Shown here piece by piece: positions 38,645-47,605 of a DNA stretch of 64,000 nucleotides. Numbering within the stretch: the first letter of the stretch is position 1; the number at the start of each line of letters is the position of its first letter. Below the pieces are notes generated by a model. It worked only from the letters and a program-made list of their open reading frames with translations. It was not told the DNA's origin and made no database searches. The DNA is from JABMQB01 sp963677475 (GTDB lineage: Bacteria > Bacteroidota > Bacteroidia > Bacteroidales > Prolixibacteraceae): NCBI GenBank assembly GCA_963677475.2, contig CAXXQD010000006.1, forward strand, positions 1 through 64,000, given 5' to 3'. The position numbers and the translations under genes were made by a program.

Positions 38645-39796
38645 TTAGAAGTTTTCGGATAAGAAATATTTTAAAAGATCTATGTCCATTTCGTGGTAGC
38701 TATCGGGGGTCACCCGCAAATACACCTGATTGGAGGTATTTTGTTCGGCGTATATTTTTTTCAATTCCTCAAAAGCAGGTTCAACAGTTTTGTTATACGA
38801 TGCTGAATGGTTATTGTGGCTTGGAGTATCCAATTCGCCATAGTGGAGCATTATCGGACGCGGTGCATTCAGCCCGGCAATATCACTTCTGTCCATCCAT
38901 TGCAAAACGTTGGGAATACAATGTGCGGGCGCATTATAGCTTGTGGCAAAAATTCCGTTAAAAGAGCCCATCGAGCCGCTGCAAAAAATTTTATTCACAC
39001 GCTGTGAAAACACAGGATAATACAGTGCCAGATCGCCGCCATAAGAAATACCCGCAACATCGATTCTATTGAGATCATAAGTTTTTGCCCACCAATTTTC
39101 CCAGGCAACCAGATCGGCAATGGTTTCACCTATGACATTTTTCCCATGCTGGAAACTTTCGGTAATCAGGGTAAATTGCCTGCCGTGTGATACCCAATAG
39201 TCAAGGTTGTCGAGCTCAATATTATTGGAAAGGTCGCCCAAGGTGCTGAATCCCCTGAGTTCAGGGCACAAAACCATGTATCCGGCTTTTGCCAACTCAT
39301 AAGCGTAACGATGATGATAATCGTCTGCCAAACCAATTATAGGTTCAACCATTCCATGCCCATGAATTGCCATAATTGCGCCTATTATTTTGCCTTCCGG
39401 AATTAAAAGATATGCGGGAACCGTTAATTGGGAGTCTACTTCCATGAGCAGTGCCTTATACTTTATTCCCTTATAATTCAGGCTTCGCAATTCTTTTACA
39501 TCTTTATCGTCTGGTGCTTGATAGGCAATTAATTCAGAGAATTTGCTTCGTACGGCTTTTTTCCATTGGGGATACGTTCCATTGTAATTTTGAAAAGATA
39601 TTTTGCGTTCTGGTTCCGTGAATTTAACACTAAGATTTAATTCTTCTTTTTTAATAAGAAAATCCTTTAACGCCTGTAATTCTTGATCTTCTGGTTGATC
39701 AACAACCTCTGACTTTTTTTCATTGTTGTTGCAGCCTAAGGCAAAAAACGCAAGTACAAGAAAAATTCCGGATAACTTTTTACGACACGTTTTCAT
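38645..39796 (-). CDS. Alpha/beta-hydrolase, acetyl-xylan-esterase-like lipoprotein
   Basis: A 383-residue lipoprotein with lipobox FFALGC (Cys22). It has an alpha/beta-hydrolase fold: oxyanion strand AIMAIHGHGMVEP (141-153), nucleophile elbow GISYGG (S251), an Asp in MLHYGELDTPSH and a His in SYHEMDI near the C-terminus, completing a Ser-Asp-His triad. It is close to acetyl-xylan-esterase/dienelactone-hydrolase-type enzymes and is probably a periplasmic deacetylase acting with the SGNH esterase next to it. It is separated from the GH51-like gene by 3 bp. Confidence 0.78.
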   Translation of the reverse strand: MKTCRKKLSGIFLVLAFFALGCNNNEKKSEVVDQPEDQELQALKDFLIKKEELNLSVKFTEPERKISFQNYNGTYPQWKKAVRSKFSELIAYQAPDDKDVKELRSLNYKGIKYKALLMEVDSQLTVPAYLLIPEGKIIGAIMAIHGHGMVEPIIGLADDYHHRYAYELAKAGYMVLCPELRGFSTLGDLSNNIELDNLDYWVSHGRQFTLITESFQHGKNVIGETIADLVAWENWWAKTYDLNRIDVAGISYGGDLALYYPVFSQRVNKIFCSGSMGSFNGIFATSYNAPAHCIPNVLQWMDRSDIAGLNAPRPIMLHYGELDTPSHNNHSASYNKTVEPAFEELKKIYAEQNTSNQVYLRVTPDSYHEMDIDLLKYFLSENF

Positions 39797-39799
39797 ACT

Positions 39800-41404
39800 T
39801 TAATCCTTAATTTGAAGTTCGATGACGTTCACAGATGCTGGTTGAATAATTACTTCCTGAGGATTGGTTATTTGCTTTTCGACCGGATTAAAGGTGTCCT
39901 GGCGTGCATCATCTACATATGCCAATTGCTCAGAAGGTGCAATTTCATGATGGGTTGCAGCTTTGATCGTGTATCCATCAACGTTAACATTAATTTTTAC
40001 AGGTGTTGCATATTGCGTATTCAAAATATTCAGGTAAATCTTATCCCCTTTGCGTGTTGCGGCAACATCCAGTTCCGAAGGATAATTGCTTACAAAAATT
40101 CCTTTGTCGCCTCTGTGTTTCTGGTATAGTTTCATAATTGTGCCAACAGGCAGGAGGTATGAGTCGCCACCGGGAACGGGCAAGCGTACTGAATTAACCG
40201 TCCATCGTGTACCAAAAAAATCGGCTCCGGTACAAATTGAAACCTTGTCGGCATGGCGCAGATATGTATTCATTGTACGGGCATGATAGGCTGCCGAAAG
40301 CCAATTCATTAAAATTGTATTGGTGTTGTAAGGCGAAAGCGAAAGATGCCCTTCAGTAACGGCGATTTTAGCTTCACTTCCAATAGAATTTAGTATTTTC
40401 TTGAGTTTTGACAAGCGGTATTCTGCAATTTTTGCCAGGTCAAGTAACTCTTTCCAGGCTTCTTCGGGGTATATAAAGTATTCCATTCCGGTAATCGACC
40501 TGGTATTTTCAGGATAAATTCCCATCATGTGGATGGCAATCATGTCCAGAAGGTCACCATTTTCCTGTAGCATCTTTTTTGCCCAGAATTCATTGTTATC
40601 CGAGCTTTTATTTTCCTTTAGTTCCGAAATTTTAGGGACATCGCCCCAACCAATTAGTTTGATGGAAGGATCGCGGTGTCGCATGGCTTTGGCAAATTCA
40701 CGGGTATGCACAATTGCCTTATCGAGGCTAAATCCTCTTTCCCCACCGTACGAAGTCTCATTCCCAATTTGCCAGTGTTTAACAGAAAATGGATCGTTTG
40801 CCCCATTTTTTTTGCGCTCAAGGTTATCCGGGTCGTTACAATATGTTACCCATTCTGCAGCCTCTTCAATGGTACCATAACGGTTTTGTTTGTGGCTTGT
40901 ATTTTTAAAATACTCAAAACCATCGCTCATAAAATTTACCCCGACCAACGGATCGGCGCCAACCCTTTTGCAAAATTCCATAAACTCATGTGTGCCAACC
41001 CGGTTGGTTTCTTTACCTCCCCAGTAGTGATTGTATAACCACGGGCGGTTTTCAGCCGGACCAATTCCTTCTTTCCATTTGTAATACCGGCTATAATTGC
41101 CTCCCCAACGGATCATTCCGGGTGCTAAATCGGCAACACATTTAACAACATCTTCGCGCCAGGTATCTTCTCCATAATTCCAGGCGGCTTCAATTGCCGG
41201 CTCGGTTGTTCCGAGTGGTTCAAGGAATTGCATAAACAAAGTCGGGGCAATATCAAACTGCGGAGTGGGATCGATTTGAAGGGTCCCTTTTGGTGTTCCC
41301 GATGATTTGGTTTTACATGTTAAAAGACTGGTGCCAATTAAGATTGATCCGGATGATGCTAATGCCCCGGCTTTTAAAAAATTACGTCGTGAGTATGGTT
41401 TCAT
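39800..41404 (-). CDS. GH51-like alpha-L-arabinofuranosidase, Tat-type lipoprotein
   Basis: A 534-residue protein starting with a twin-arginine signal (YSRRNFLKAG) and a lipobox (SLLTC, Cys30), so it is folded in the cytoplasm, exported by Tat and lipidated. The clan GH-A barrel shows the acid/base in KHWQIGNETSYGG (E216) and the nucleophile in IAVTEGHLS (E351), with WGGNYSRYYKW at 100-110 as in alpha-L-arabinofuranosidases of GH51. A beta-sandwich closes the C-terminus (NLQ-like LNILNTQYATPV). It would release terminal arabinofuranose, though family-level specificity is not proven by sequence. It is 6 bp from the GH36 gene. Confidence 0.8.
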   Translation of the reverse strand: MKPYSRRNFLKAGALASSGSILIGTSLLTCKTKSSGTPKGTLQIDPTPQFDIAPTLFMQFLEPLGTTEPAIEAAWNYGEDTWREDVVKCVADLAPGMIRWGGNYSRYYKWKEGIGPAENRPWLYNHYWGGKETNRVGTHEFMEFCKRVGADPLVGVNFMSDGFEYFKNTSHKQNRYGTIEEAAEWVTYCNDPDNLERKKNGANDPFSVKHWQIGNETSYGGERGFSLDKAIVHTREFAKAMRHRDPSIKLIGWGDVPKISELKENKSSDNNEFWAKKMLQENGDLLDMIAIHMMGIYPENTRSITGMEYFIYPEEAWKELLDLAKIAEYRLSKLKKILNSIGSEAKIAVTEGHLSLSPYNTNTILMNWLSAAYHARTMNTYLRHADKVSICTGADFFGTRWTVNSVRLPVPGGDSYLLPVGTIMKLYQKHRGDKGIFVSNYPSELDVAATRKGDKIYLNILNTQYATPVKINVNVDGYTIKAATHHEIAPSEQLAYVDDARQDTFNPVEKQITNPQEVIIQPASVNVIELQIKD

Positions 41405-41410
41405 TTCTAA

Positions 41411-43486
41411 TTAGTTTTTATAGGATATTTCCCATTTTACGCTTGCTTTTTGTGGGCTTTTAATATGGATTTCCCGAAGTCCGTTTTTAATTCCTGAATA
41501 GGTGATTTTACCTTCGTTACAATCGATATTTGTGGGTGTAAAACCTGAAGGTTCAGAAATATACAAGATGTATTCATCATTAGCGACCACTTCGCTCTCA
41601 CCTTTTAAAACCTTGTTCTCCCAACTAAGATCGGTTAGTTCAAGGGCACCACATGAAATGTGGCGATTTGTAGCAAGCAGTTGGGGATGGTTTTCTTTTT
41701 TGCGAATACAAAACAATTGGCATTTATAAGTCGTGTCAATTTCACCCGGAGCAAATCCGTTTTTGAATGTTCCCAAAGGTTTTTTATCCCAGAAATCAAA
41801 AACCAGGTATTCGTTTTGTGTATCGAGCCCAAGGCGCCCAAATTCAATTTGGTTAACATGCGTTCCAGTCCTTCCAAGAACCATCCAGTTTTCGTAGGGT
41901 TTATTTATTTCCATCAGGAACAAATCGTTGAAAGAGTAGGGGCTTGCATCAAAAATCCGTTCACCGCTTCCCGATGTTTCCGAATCAACTGCATCAAGGT
42001 ATATCGACCGTGAAGGATCGACATCATAGATCTGGCATGGTTGCGTAAATAATACCGGAATTGTGCGGATAACGGGCTCAAGGTTTCCTGTTTCGTAATC
42101 TTCAGGTTTGTCCGTGATCATATACAACGATCCTGTAATTGAGGTTGCCATACAATCGCGATATGCGTTTTCCCCAAATGCTTCAATGTGGTCGGGATCG
42201 TTTTGCCAAATCACATTGTTGAACGAATTGTATTGCGACAAACCTCCCAACCCGTAACCATCGGTACCAATTCGGCATGCATCGGCAATCCCAATCAGTT
42301 CAGGCCTTACGCCCCAACATGCCAACATGTAATTATCGGGTCCTATTTCTTCTCGGATTGCACTTACAAAGCTTCTAAATGCATCGACTCGGGCTACACC
42401 TTTCTTTTTAAAATAATCAGGATAACTGTTGTAACCATCGTAGCGCAGGTGCCTTAATGCATCTACTTTGAAATAGTTATAGCCCATATCCTTAAATCCC
42501 TGATAGGTAGGGCGCACCAACTTATCAATAGCTTTCGGGTTCGAGGCATCTAAAATGTATTGGATCCAGGTGCCTACTGCCAGTTCTCCGTTTTCATCGG
42601 TAACAAACAGATCTTTATTGGCATTCACCATTTTTTCATCTTTATAACTGGCGTAAGTCCAGATGCCGGGTATCATTCCTTTGTTATGAATATAATCTGC
42701 CAGGGCATGCATACCTCCCGGAAATTTTTCATTGGGGTTCAACCACGAATCAGACAGGCCAACTGGTTCAGTTTGGTAGCCATCGTCTAATTGAAGGTAA
42801 TCTAATCCGTAGGGTACTATTTTTTCAGACAATACATCTGCTGTGCGATGGATATCCTGCTCGGTAACCCTGTTCCAGAAAGCAAACCATGAACACCAAC
42901 CCACAACTGGTTTTTTAGAAACCTGGTATTCCCATGGTTTGAAATACTCTAATCTACGGTGCTTTTGGTAGTACCTTGGTCGGAAACGAAGGCAGATTTC
43001 TTTGCCACTTATTTCGATTTTGAATTTATTCTTTTCAGTTGGAATAATCCTGACATTGGCGTTTTGTTCATCAACGGAAATTACCCAGTCGGATTGGCGA
43101 TCGTACACTGCCCGGTTTAAAAGGCTTTGACTTAAACCCACACTGTGGCGCACCAAATCATATTGGTTGGAAGTGCGTCGATCGACTTCACAGGCAAAGG
43201 CTTCTTCGCTTCCGGTTATTTCGCCTTCAATTTGTAAACCTTCTCCCTGGAGCATAATCACCTGATTGATAATTTCTTCCGATTCAGATGCCGATTCTAC
43301 ATGTTTTGCCAGTTTGCCCGATACTATTTTCCCCTGAAAAATATTCTTTCCATTGTATTGGAAGGTGATTGTGTTATCATCGACCGATATTTGCGCCTCT
43401 TTGTTTGGTGGTCCAGATTGCGCCAGTGCATATGCCGAAAGTAAAATACAGATTGCTAATTGAGATAATATATTTAACATATTCAT
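41411..43486 (-). CDS. GH36 alpha-galactosidase
   Basis: A 691-residue protein with signal peptide residues 1-22. It has the GH36 layout of an N-terminal beta-supersandwich, TIM barrel and C-terminal sandwich. The barrel carries VGWCSWFAFWNRVTEQD (195-211), LDYLQLDDGYQ, NYFKVDALRHL with nucleophile D342, and ACRIGTDGYG with acid/base D409. These match retaining alpha-galactosidases, and alpha-N-acetylgalactosaminidase specificity is also possible in this clan. It is predicted periplasmic. It lies between a GH172 gene and a GH51-like gene in a packed operon. Confidence 0.9.
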   Translation of the reverse strand: MNMLNILSQLAICILLSAYALAQSGPPNKEAQISVDDNTITFQYNGKNIFQGKIVSGKLAKHVESASESEEIINQVIMLQGEGLQIEGEITGSEEAFACEVDRRTSNQYDLVRHSVGLSQSLLNRAVYDRQSDWVISVDEQNANVRIIPTEKNKFKIEISGKEICLRFRPRYYQKHRRLEYFKPWEYQVSKKPVVGWCSWFAFWNRVTEQDIHRTADVLSEKIVPYGLDYLQLDDGYQTEPVGLSDSWLNPNEKFPGGMHALADYIHNKGMIPGIWTYASYKDEKMVNANKDLFVTDENGELAVGTWIQYILDASNPKAIDKLVRPTYQGFKDMGYNYFKVDALRHLRYDGYNSYPDYFKKKGVARVDAFRSFVSAIREEIGPDNYMLACWGVRPELIGIADACRIGTDGYGLGGLSQYNSFNNVIWQNDPDHIEAFGENAYRDCMATSITGSLYMITDKPEDYETGNLEPVIRTIPVLFTQPCQIYDVDPSRSIYLDAVDSETSGSGERIFDASPYSFNDLFLMEINKPYENWMVLGRTGTHVNQIEFGRLGLDTQNEYLVFDFWDKKPLGTFKNGFAPGEIDTTYKCQLFCIRKKENHPQLLATNRHISCGALELTDLSWENKVLKGESEVVANDEYILYISEPSGFTPTNIDCNEGKITYSGIKNGLREIHIKSPQKASVKWEISYKN

Positions 43487-43505
43487 AAGTTTTTAAGTTG
43501 TTGAT

Positions 43506-45605
43506 CTACCTTCGTTGGATCCAAATAAAATCGATGCCAAGTGGTTTCCCAGCTTCTTTAGCTTCTAAGTTAAGTTCCTGTATTCCTTGTTTTAAGTTTT
43601 GTGTTGACGAACTAAATGTGCGCGACAATATGCCATCGTTGGTATGCAAATTAATTTCGCTTCCCCTGTCGTTGAATTCCGAATTTCCAATGCGTGCAAT
43701 GCAACTACCAGATTGACCATTAAGTTGTGCGGTAACATGGATGACGTAGTTCCCATCCTGCAGTATTGGAAGCTTAAGTGTAATTTGATCTCCGTTTTTC
43801 TCCGGGGTCCATTCAAGAAGCTGACCGCCAGCCCATAAATTCCCAGGTTTAAGCATAAATTTTTGATCATTTGAAACAATGTCTTCGGCCTGGTAAAACA
43901 CAGAATAAGCAGATCCTTTTTTCCCAACAGGGAACCATTTTTCAGGCAATTGAAGAGCCCTTACATCACCCTTCGAAATTCGTTTGTTATCGTCGTGCAT
44001 TCCTTTAAAACCGTAGTGGTATATTATCCTGCCATAGGTAAATCCGGGCACCGGTTCGTGGCTTAACAATTCCATATAAAATGCAAAGTGGTTTTTAAAT
44101 GGGATGTTATCGATGATGTGCCAACGGTAATTCGTTACAAAACCTTTTGTTCCGGGACCATCATTGCGGGGCTGGCCGCAGTATGCATGATGGAATATCG
44201 CAGGCGACGACCATGCATAGTTGTAATAGTCTTCCGATCCGGTTCCAAAAAATACCGGGAAAGGATTGTCGTCCACAAATATTTTTTCATCGCCTTCGCC
44301 CCACCAGTTTCCATAGGTTGAAGGAACGTTTGAAGGGTTCATCATGTGGGCGGCAGCTCCAACACACACACCTTTTCCTTGTGTTAGCAAGTAGGGAATG
44401 TCGCTTGGTTGCTCGTAGGACGAAAGTAAATCGTGGTCAACTTTCCAACGTGCCCTGAAATACATGGATTGATCATTGATCCACTTATATTGTTCCGTTA
44501 CAACTTTTCCGCTTAGCGCGATATTATTGTCCCCAAAATTTTCAATCTTAATTGAAACTGAATCTTTAAAAGGCATGAAATACCTACAAATTAGCTTGCC
44601 ATTTTTTTGTACGCTTAAAGGGAGCGATTGAAAAGGGTTGATTCCCTGGGCAGTCCCAAAAAAATCACCAACGGGCGATTGAACCTGAGGATCGGATGCA
44701 CCATCAAATGAAATCCGAAGAACAGTTTGCCTCAATGCAGTTTCAGGATCGTTCGAATGAACCTCCATTTCAAGGTATTTAATTCCTTTGTTACCCTTAA
44801 TTTTTAATATTTCCTGTTCAACCCCGCTTGCGACGTTAGCTGCGAAAGCATTTATTTCGCCTATTTCTGCTTGAAGGTTATCGGGATTAGACAGAATGCT
44901 GTGAGCGCGGTTTATTTCTTTGTTGTATTTCTGTATGTCGCTTACTTTGAAGGTTTTAATTTTTGTTCCTTCTTCGTAAAGCCTGACATTCACATGGTAG
45001 AAATGCAGAGCATTAAGCTCACCTTCCCAAATAATTTTACAGCTTTTAGCAAATGGGATGGGGTAGTAGCCAGCAGTATTTTGAGAGAATGTTCCACTAA
45101 GGTTTGGAGCCGTTTCGGGGGACATTGCGTGATACACTTTTGTGAAAAAATCATTGGCATTTCCGTTGTAAACAGGCTCAGTTTCTCCATCAAGGTACAA
45201 TCGTATAGTTCCGTTAATGGCGGCAGTCCAAAGGCGTACAATAGCTCCGGGCTGGTTGATATCGCAAATTAAATATTCGCCAATTCCTTTATCATTGGGT
45301 TCCCTCAAAACTTTCTCGAAACCCGGGATTGGTTCCTTGCCAAAACCATCGGCATTTTCAAACCAGTCAGGTGCATCAGGAGTCGTACTTCGTCGGTCGT
45401 AGGAGGAAAATTGAACGGTATTAAAATAGGGTTTTGGGTACTCAGCGAGGTTTTTAAGGTTCACCATTTCGTTGATAAGGGTACCCGTGGTAATTTGTGC
45501 CTTTGAGGGGATTGCCAATGCTGTTAAAACGAAAGCAAATAATGCAAAAGCAAGTTTGTTTTTAGCGATGATCATTTTCGAAAAGTTTAGTATTCTGTAT
45601 TTCAT
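43506..45605 (-). CDS. GH172 (DUF2961) glycoside hydrolase
   Basis: A 699-residue protein. The frame stays open to 45704, but the start at 45605 (MKYRILNFSK) is preferred because it avoids overlap with the upstream stop at 45626 and leaves a signal peptide ending at SKAQ. A Met ten codons later is an alternative. The DUF2961 core carries PVGDFFGTAQG and the catalytic block GNWWGEGDEKIFVD followed by GTGSEDYYNY, with E437 and E458 21 residues apart as in characterised GH172 enzymes. The extra C-terminal about 150 residues (LPILQDGNYVIHVTAQLNG) look like a beta-sandwich carbohydrate-binding module absent from the paralogue at 29748-31427. The substrate is a furanoside: fructofuranose or D-arabinofuranose are the known ones. 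Confidence 0.85.
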   Translation of the reverse strand: MKYRILNFSKMIIAKNKLAFALFAFVLTALAIPSKAQITTGTLINEMVNLKNLAEYPKPYFNTVQFSSYDRRSTTPDAPDWFENADGFGKEPIPGFEKVLREPNDKGIGEYLICDINQPGAIVRLWTAAINGTIRLYLDGETEPVYNGNANDFFTKVYHAMSPETAPNLSGTFSQNTAGYYPIPFAKSCKIIWEGELNALHFYHVNVRLYEEGTKIKTFKVSDIQKYNKEINRAHSILSNPDNLQAEIGEINAFAANVASGVEQEILKIKGNKGIKYLEMEVHSNDPETALRQTVLRISFDGASDPQVQSPVGDFFGTAQGINPFQSLPLSVQKNGKLICRYFMPFKDSVSIKIENFGDNNIALSGKVVTEQYKWINDQSMYFRARWKVDHDLLSSYEQPSDIPYLLTQGKGVCVGAAAHMMNPSNVPSTYGNWWGEGDEKIFVDDNPFPVFFGTGSEDYYNYAWSSPAIFHHAYCGQPRNDGPGTKGFVTNYRWHIIDNIPFKNHFAFYMELLSHEPVPGFTYGRIIYHYGFKGMHDDNKRISKGDVRALQLPEKWFPVGKKGSAYSVFYQAEDIVSNDQKFMLKPGNLWAGGQLLEWTPEKNGDQITLKLPILQDGNYVIHVTAQLNGQSGSCIARIGNSEFNDRGSEINLHTNDGILSRTFSSSTQNLKQGIQELNLEAKEAGKPLGIDFIWIQRR

Positions 45606-45625
45606 TTTATCTGTCTTAATAGTTT

Positions 45626-47593
45626 TTAGTCGAAGAAAATTGCTGAGAACCTGGTGTCGGGCGAGTTTTGGTAACGTTGGGTCCAAACGTTTGTAATCCG
45701 GCATTGAACATGCCCTTGAATTTTATATTTCAGGTAAATTCCCTGAGTGAAATCCGTCAGGTTGAAAGAGTGCAATATTTTTCTGGAATCCGCATCAATA
45801 ATGTCAACAATCGACCATCTTCCCCGCCTATCCAAGTCAAGAAAGTATATGGAAACCAGGTGTTCATTTCCATCTTCAAAATCCAGGTCAATTATTTGGT
45901 GCAAGGGATGCGATCTTGACGAGGCGATACGTTTGCTTTCTCCGGGTACTTCAACAGCTTGAATGTCCTGCGTTTCCTCTTTCCAGATTTGCTCTTCTGA
46001 ATTTATGAAGTTAATCTTCACTTGTTCCGGGGCTTTATTTTCACTTCCGGGGATTACAAATCCATTCGATCCGTATATATTTTTCCATGATCCTTTGGTT
46101 TCTGCATCGGTTCCAATAAATGTCACTTTACCTGATGGAATTAGATCTTTGTCATTTTCGGAGAGATTGGTTCCCGAAGGAAGTATCGATATTCCTTCAT
46201 CGGGATTTAGCGAAATTTTCAAATTACCATTCGCGGTTATGCTTGTTTCTTTGCTTTTAAGCTTTAAGCCAGAAGTTGTGATAGTATAAATATCAACCTT
46301 ACCTACTTGGTTCCATGATTCTGGAAGTTTCCAAAGACGGTTATTATAGCCGTTTTCGCTGTAAGCAATTATTTCCAGTCCCGATTTCCAAAGTGCAGGA
46401 ATAAAAACATCGTTCCCATCTGCAAGGATATGTCCATTCTGTTTTATGAGAGTTTTATTGGCGTAGGTTACCTCAATGTTGTTGGAGAATAAGGCAGTAT
46501 CCCCATTGAATTTGTTTCGTAAATGCCGATTTAAAAAATACCATGGCAGCGTTCGGATTGCAAATGATTTTAATCCGTTTGGGATGTTTGAAATGTCCTC
46601 ATTAATCTCGGATTCAAGGGTAGAACTATGCCCAAAATATTTGCCAAACTCAGCAACTTCTTCGCTTCCATAATGAAATGCATCGCCACCTGTCATTATA
46701 TACGATGGGATTTTCATTGGATCGGGAGGTGTGCTGTTATTCCATCCGCAATGCCAAATCATAGGGTGGAATAGCACGAAATCTTCACCGGATGGCCTTC
46801 CCCAATCAAATTCGGTGGTGAGGTCAACGTTATATTTCTCACGCACATAGGTTGTCATTTCGCGCATGCCAAGGCAATCCTGGTGTTTGTCGATTTGGTA
46901 ATACGGATTTTCGGTTGTGTACCAGGCATCGGGATGTAAGGAGCCACTCATTTTTAGCTCTGGGATCATTTCAAACAAAGGATCAATTTGGTCGTATTTA
47001 AATGTTCCCTGGTACCAATTTCGGTAGTTGCTTGCACGATGTGCCATGTGCCCATTCCAAACATGGCCTTGCCTATGCCGTCCATCGGTTTCTCTCACTA
47101 ATATATCACGTTCCTGGTATTTTGGACCAAGCTCATTATCATCGAGATAACAATCGGAAAAATTAACATGAAGCGAAACCCGGGTGTTGTATTTCGTTCC
47201 TTCGCGCATTAACCAACGAAGGCTTTCTAGAGGTGTTTTGTCCTGAAATTTTAGAACTTTGTTGACCTTTGAGAAAGAAGGATATCCTGTGTCATGCCCG
47301 GTATATTGCCAGCCTACGATGTACATAATTTTAGGGATTCCGCGAGTCAGGTTGTCAACTCGTTCAATGATCTGTAGGACTTCTTTCGCGTTCAATTTTT
47401 TTACTTCACTGGTTTTGCCATAATCCACACTTACTTTGTAGCTTAATATCTGGTCATACTCCAGTGCATAGGGGTAAAGCATGTCGCCGTATCCTCCTAT
47501 TGCTTTTTCTTGTTGGGCATTGATTGATGATGTGAATAACACTGCGCTTAAAGCAGTAAGGATTAATAGTTTATAGAATTGCTTTGTTTGCAT
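45626..47593 (-). CDS. GH101/GH129-superfamily glycoside hydrolase, copy A
   Basis: A 655-residue secreted enzyme with a signal peptide to about residue 26. Its barrel aligns with endo-alpha-N-acetylgalactosaminidases of GH101: VGWQYTGHDTGYP (93-105, compare VGWQSEGHDSGH), VSLHVNFSDCY (139-149), and a pair of acids, D222 in HPDAWY and E261 in TTEFDWG, 39 residues apart. Characterised GH101 and GH129 enzymes have nucleophile-to-acid/base spacings of about 32 to 43. A beta-sandwich ends the protein. It would act on alpha-GalNAc linkages of O-glycans, but it is shorter than the large bacterial mucin-type enzymes, so exo activity on oligosaccharides is likely. A tandem paralogue lies 12 bp upstream. 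Confidence 0.75.
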   Translation of the reverse strand: MQTKQFYKLLILTALSAVLFTSSINAQQEKAIGGYGDMLYPYALEYDQILSYKVSVDYGKTSEVKKLNAKEVLQIIERVDNLTRGIPKIMYIVGWQYTGHDTGYPSFSKVNKVLKFQDKTPLESLRWLMREGTKYNTRVSLHVNFSDCYLDDNELGPKYQERDILVRETDGRHRQGHVWNGHMAHRASNYRNWYQGTFKYDQIDPLFEMIPELKMSGSLHPDAWYTTENPYYQIDKHQDCLGMREMTTYVREKYNVDLTTEFDWGRPSGEDFVLFHPMIWHCGWNNSTPPDPMKIPSYIMTGGDAFHYGSEEVAEFGKYFGHSSTLESEINEDISNIPNGLKSFAIRTLPWYFLNRHLRNKFNGDTALFSNNIEVTYANKTLIKQNGHILADGNDVFIPALWKSGLEIIAYSENGYNNRLWKLPESWNQVGKVDIYTITTSGLKLKSKETSITANGNLKISLNPDEGISILPSGTNLSENDKDLIPSGKVTFIGTDAETKGSWKNIYGSNGFVIPGSENKAPEQVKINFINSEEQIWKEETQDIQAVEVPGESKRIASSRSHPLHQIIDLDFEDGNEHLVSIYFLDLDRRGRWSIVDIIDADSRKILHSFNLTDFTQGIYLKYKIQGHVQCRITNVWTQRYQNSPDTRFSAIFFD

Positions 47594-47605
47594 CTTATTT
47601 CTGGT

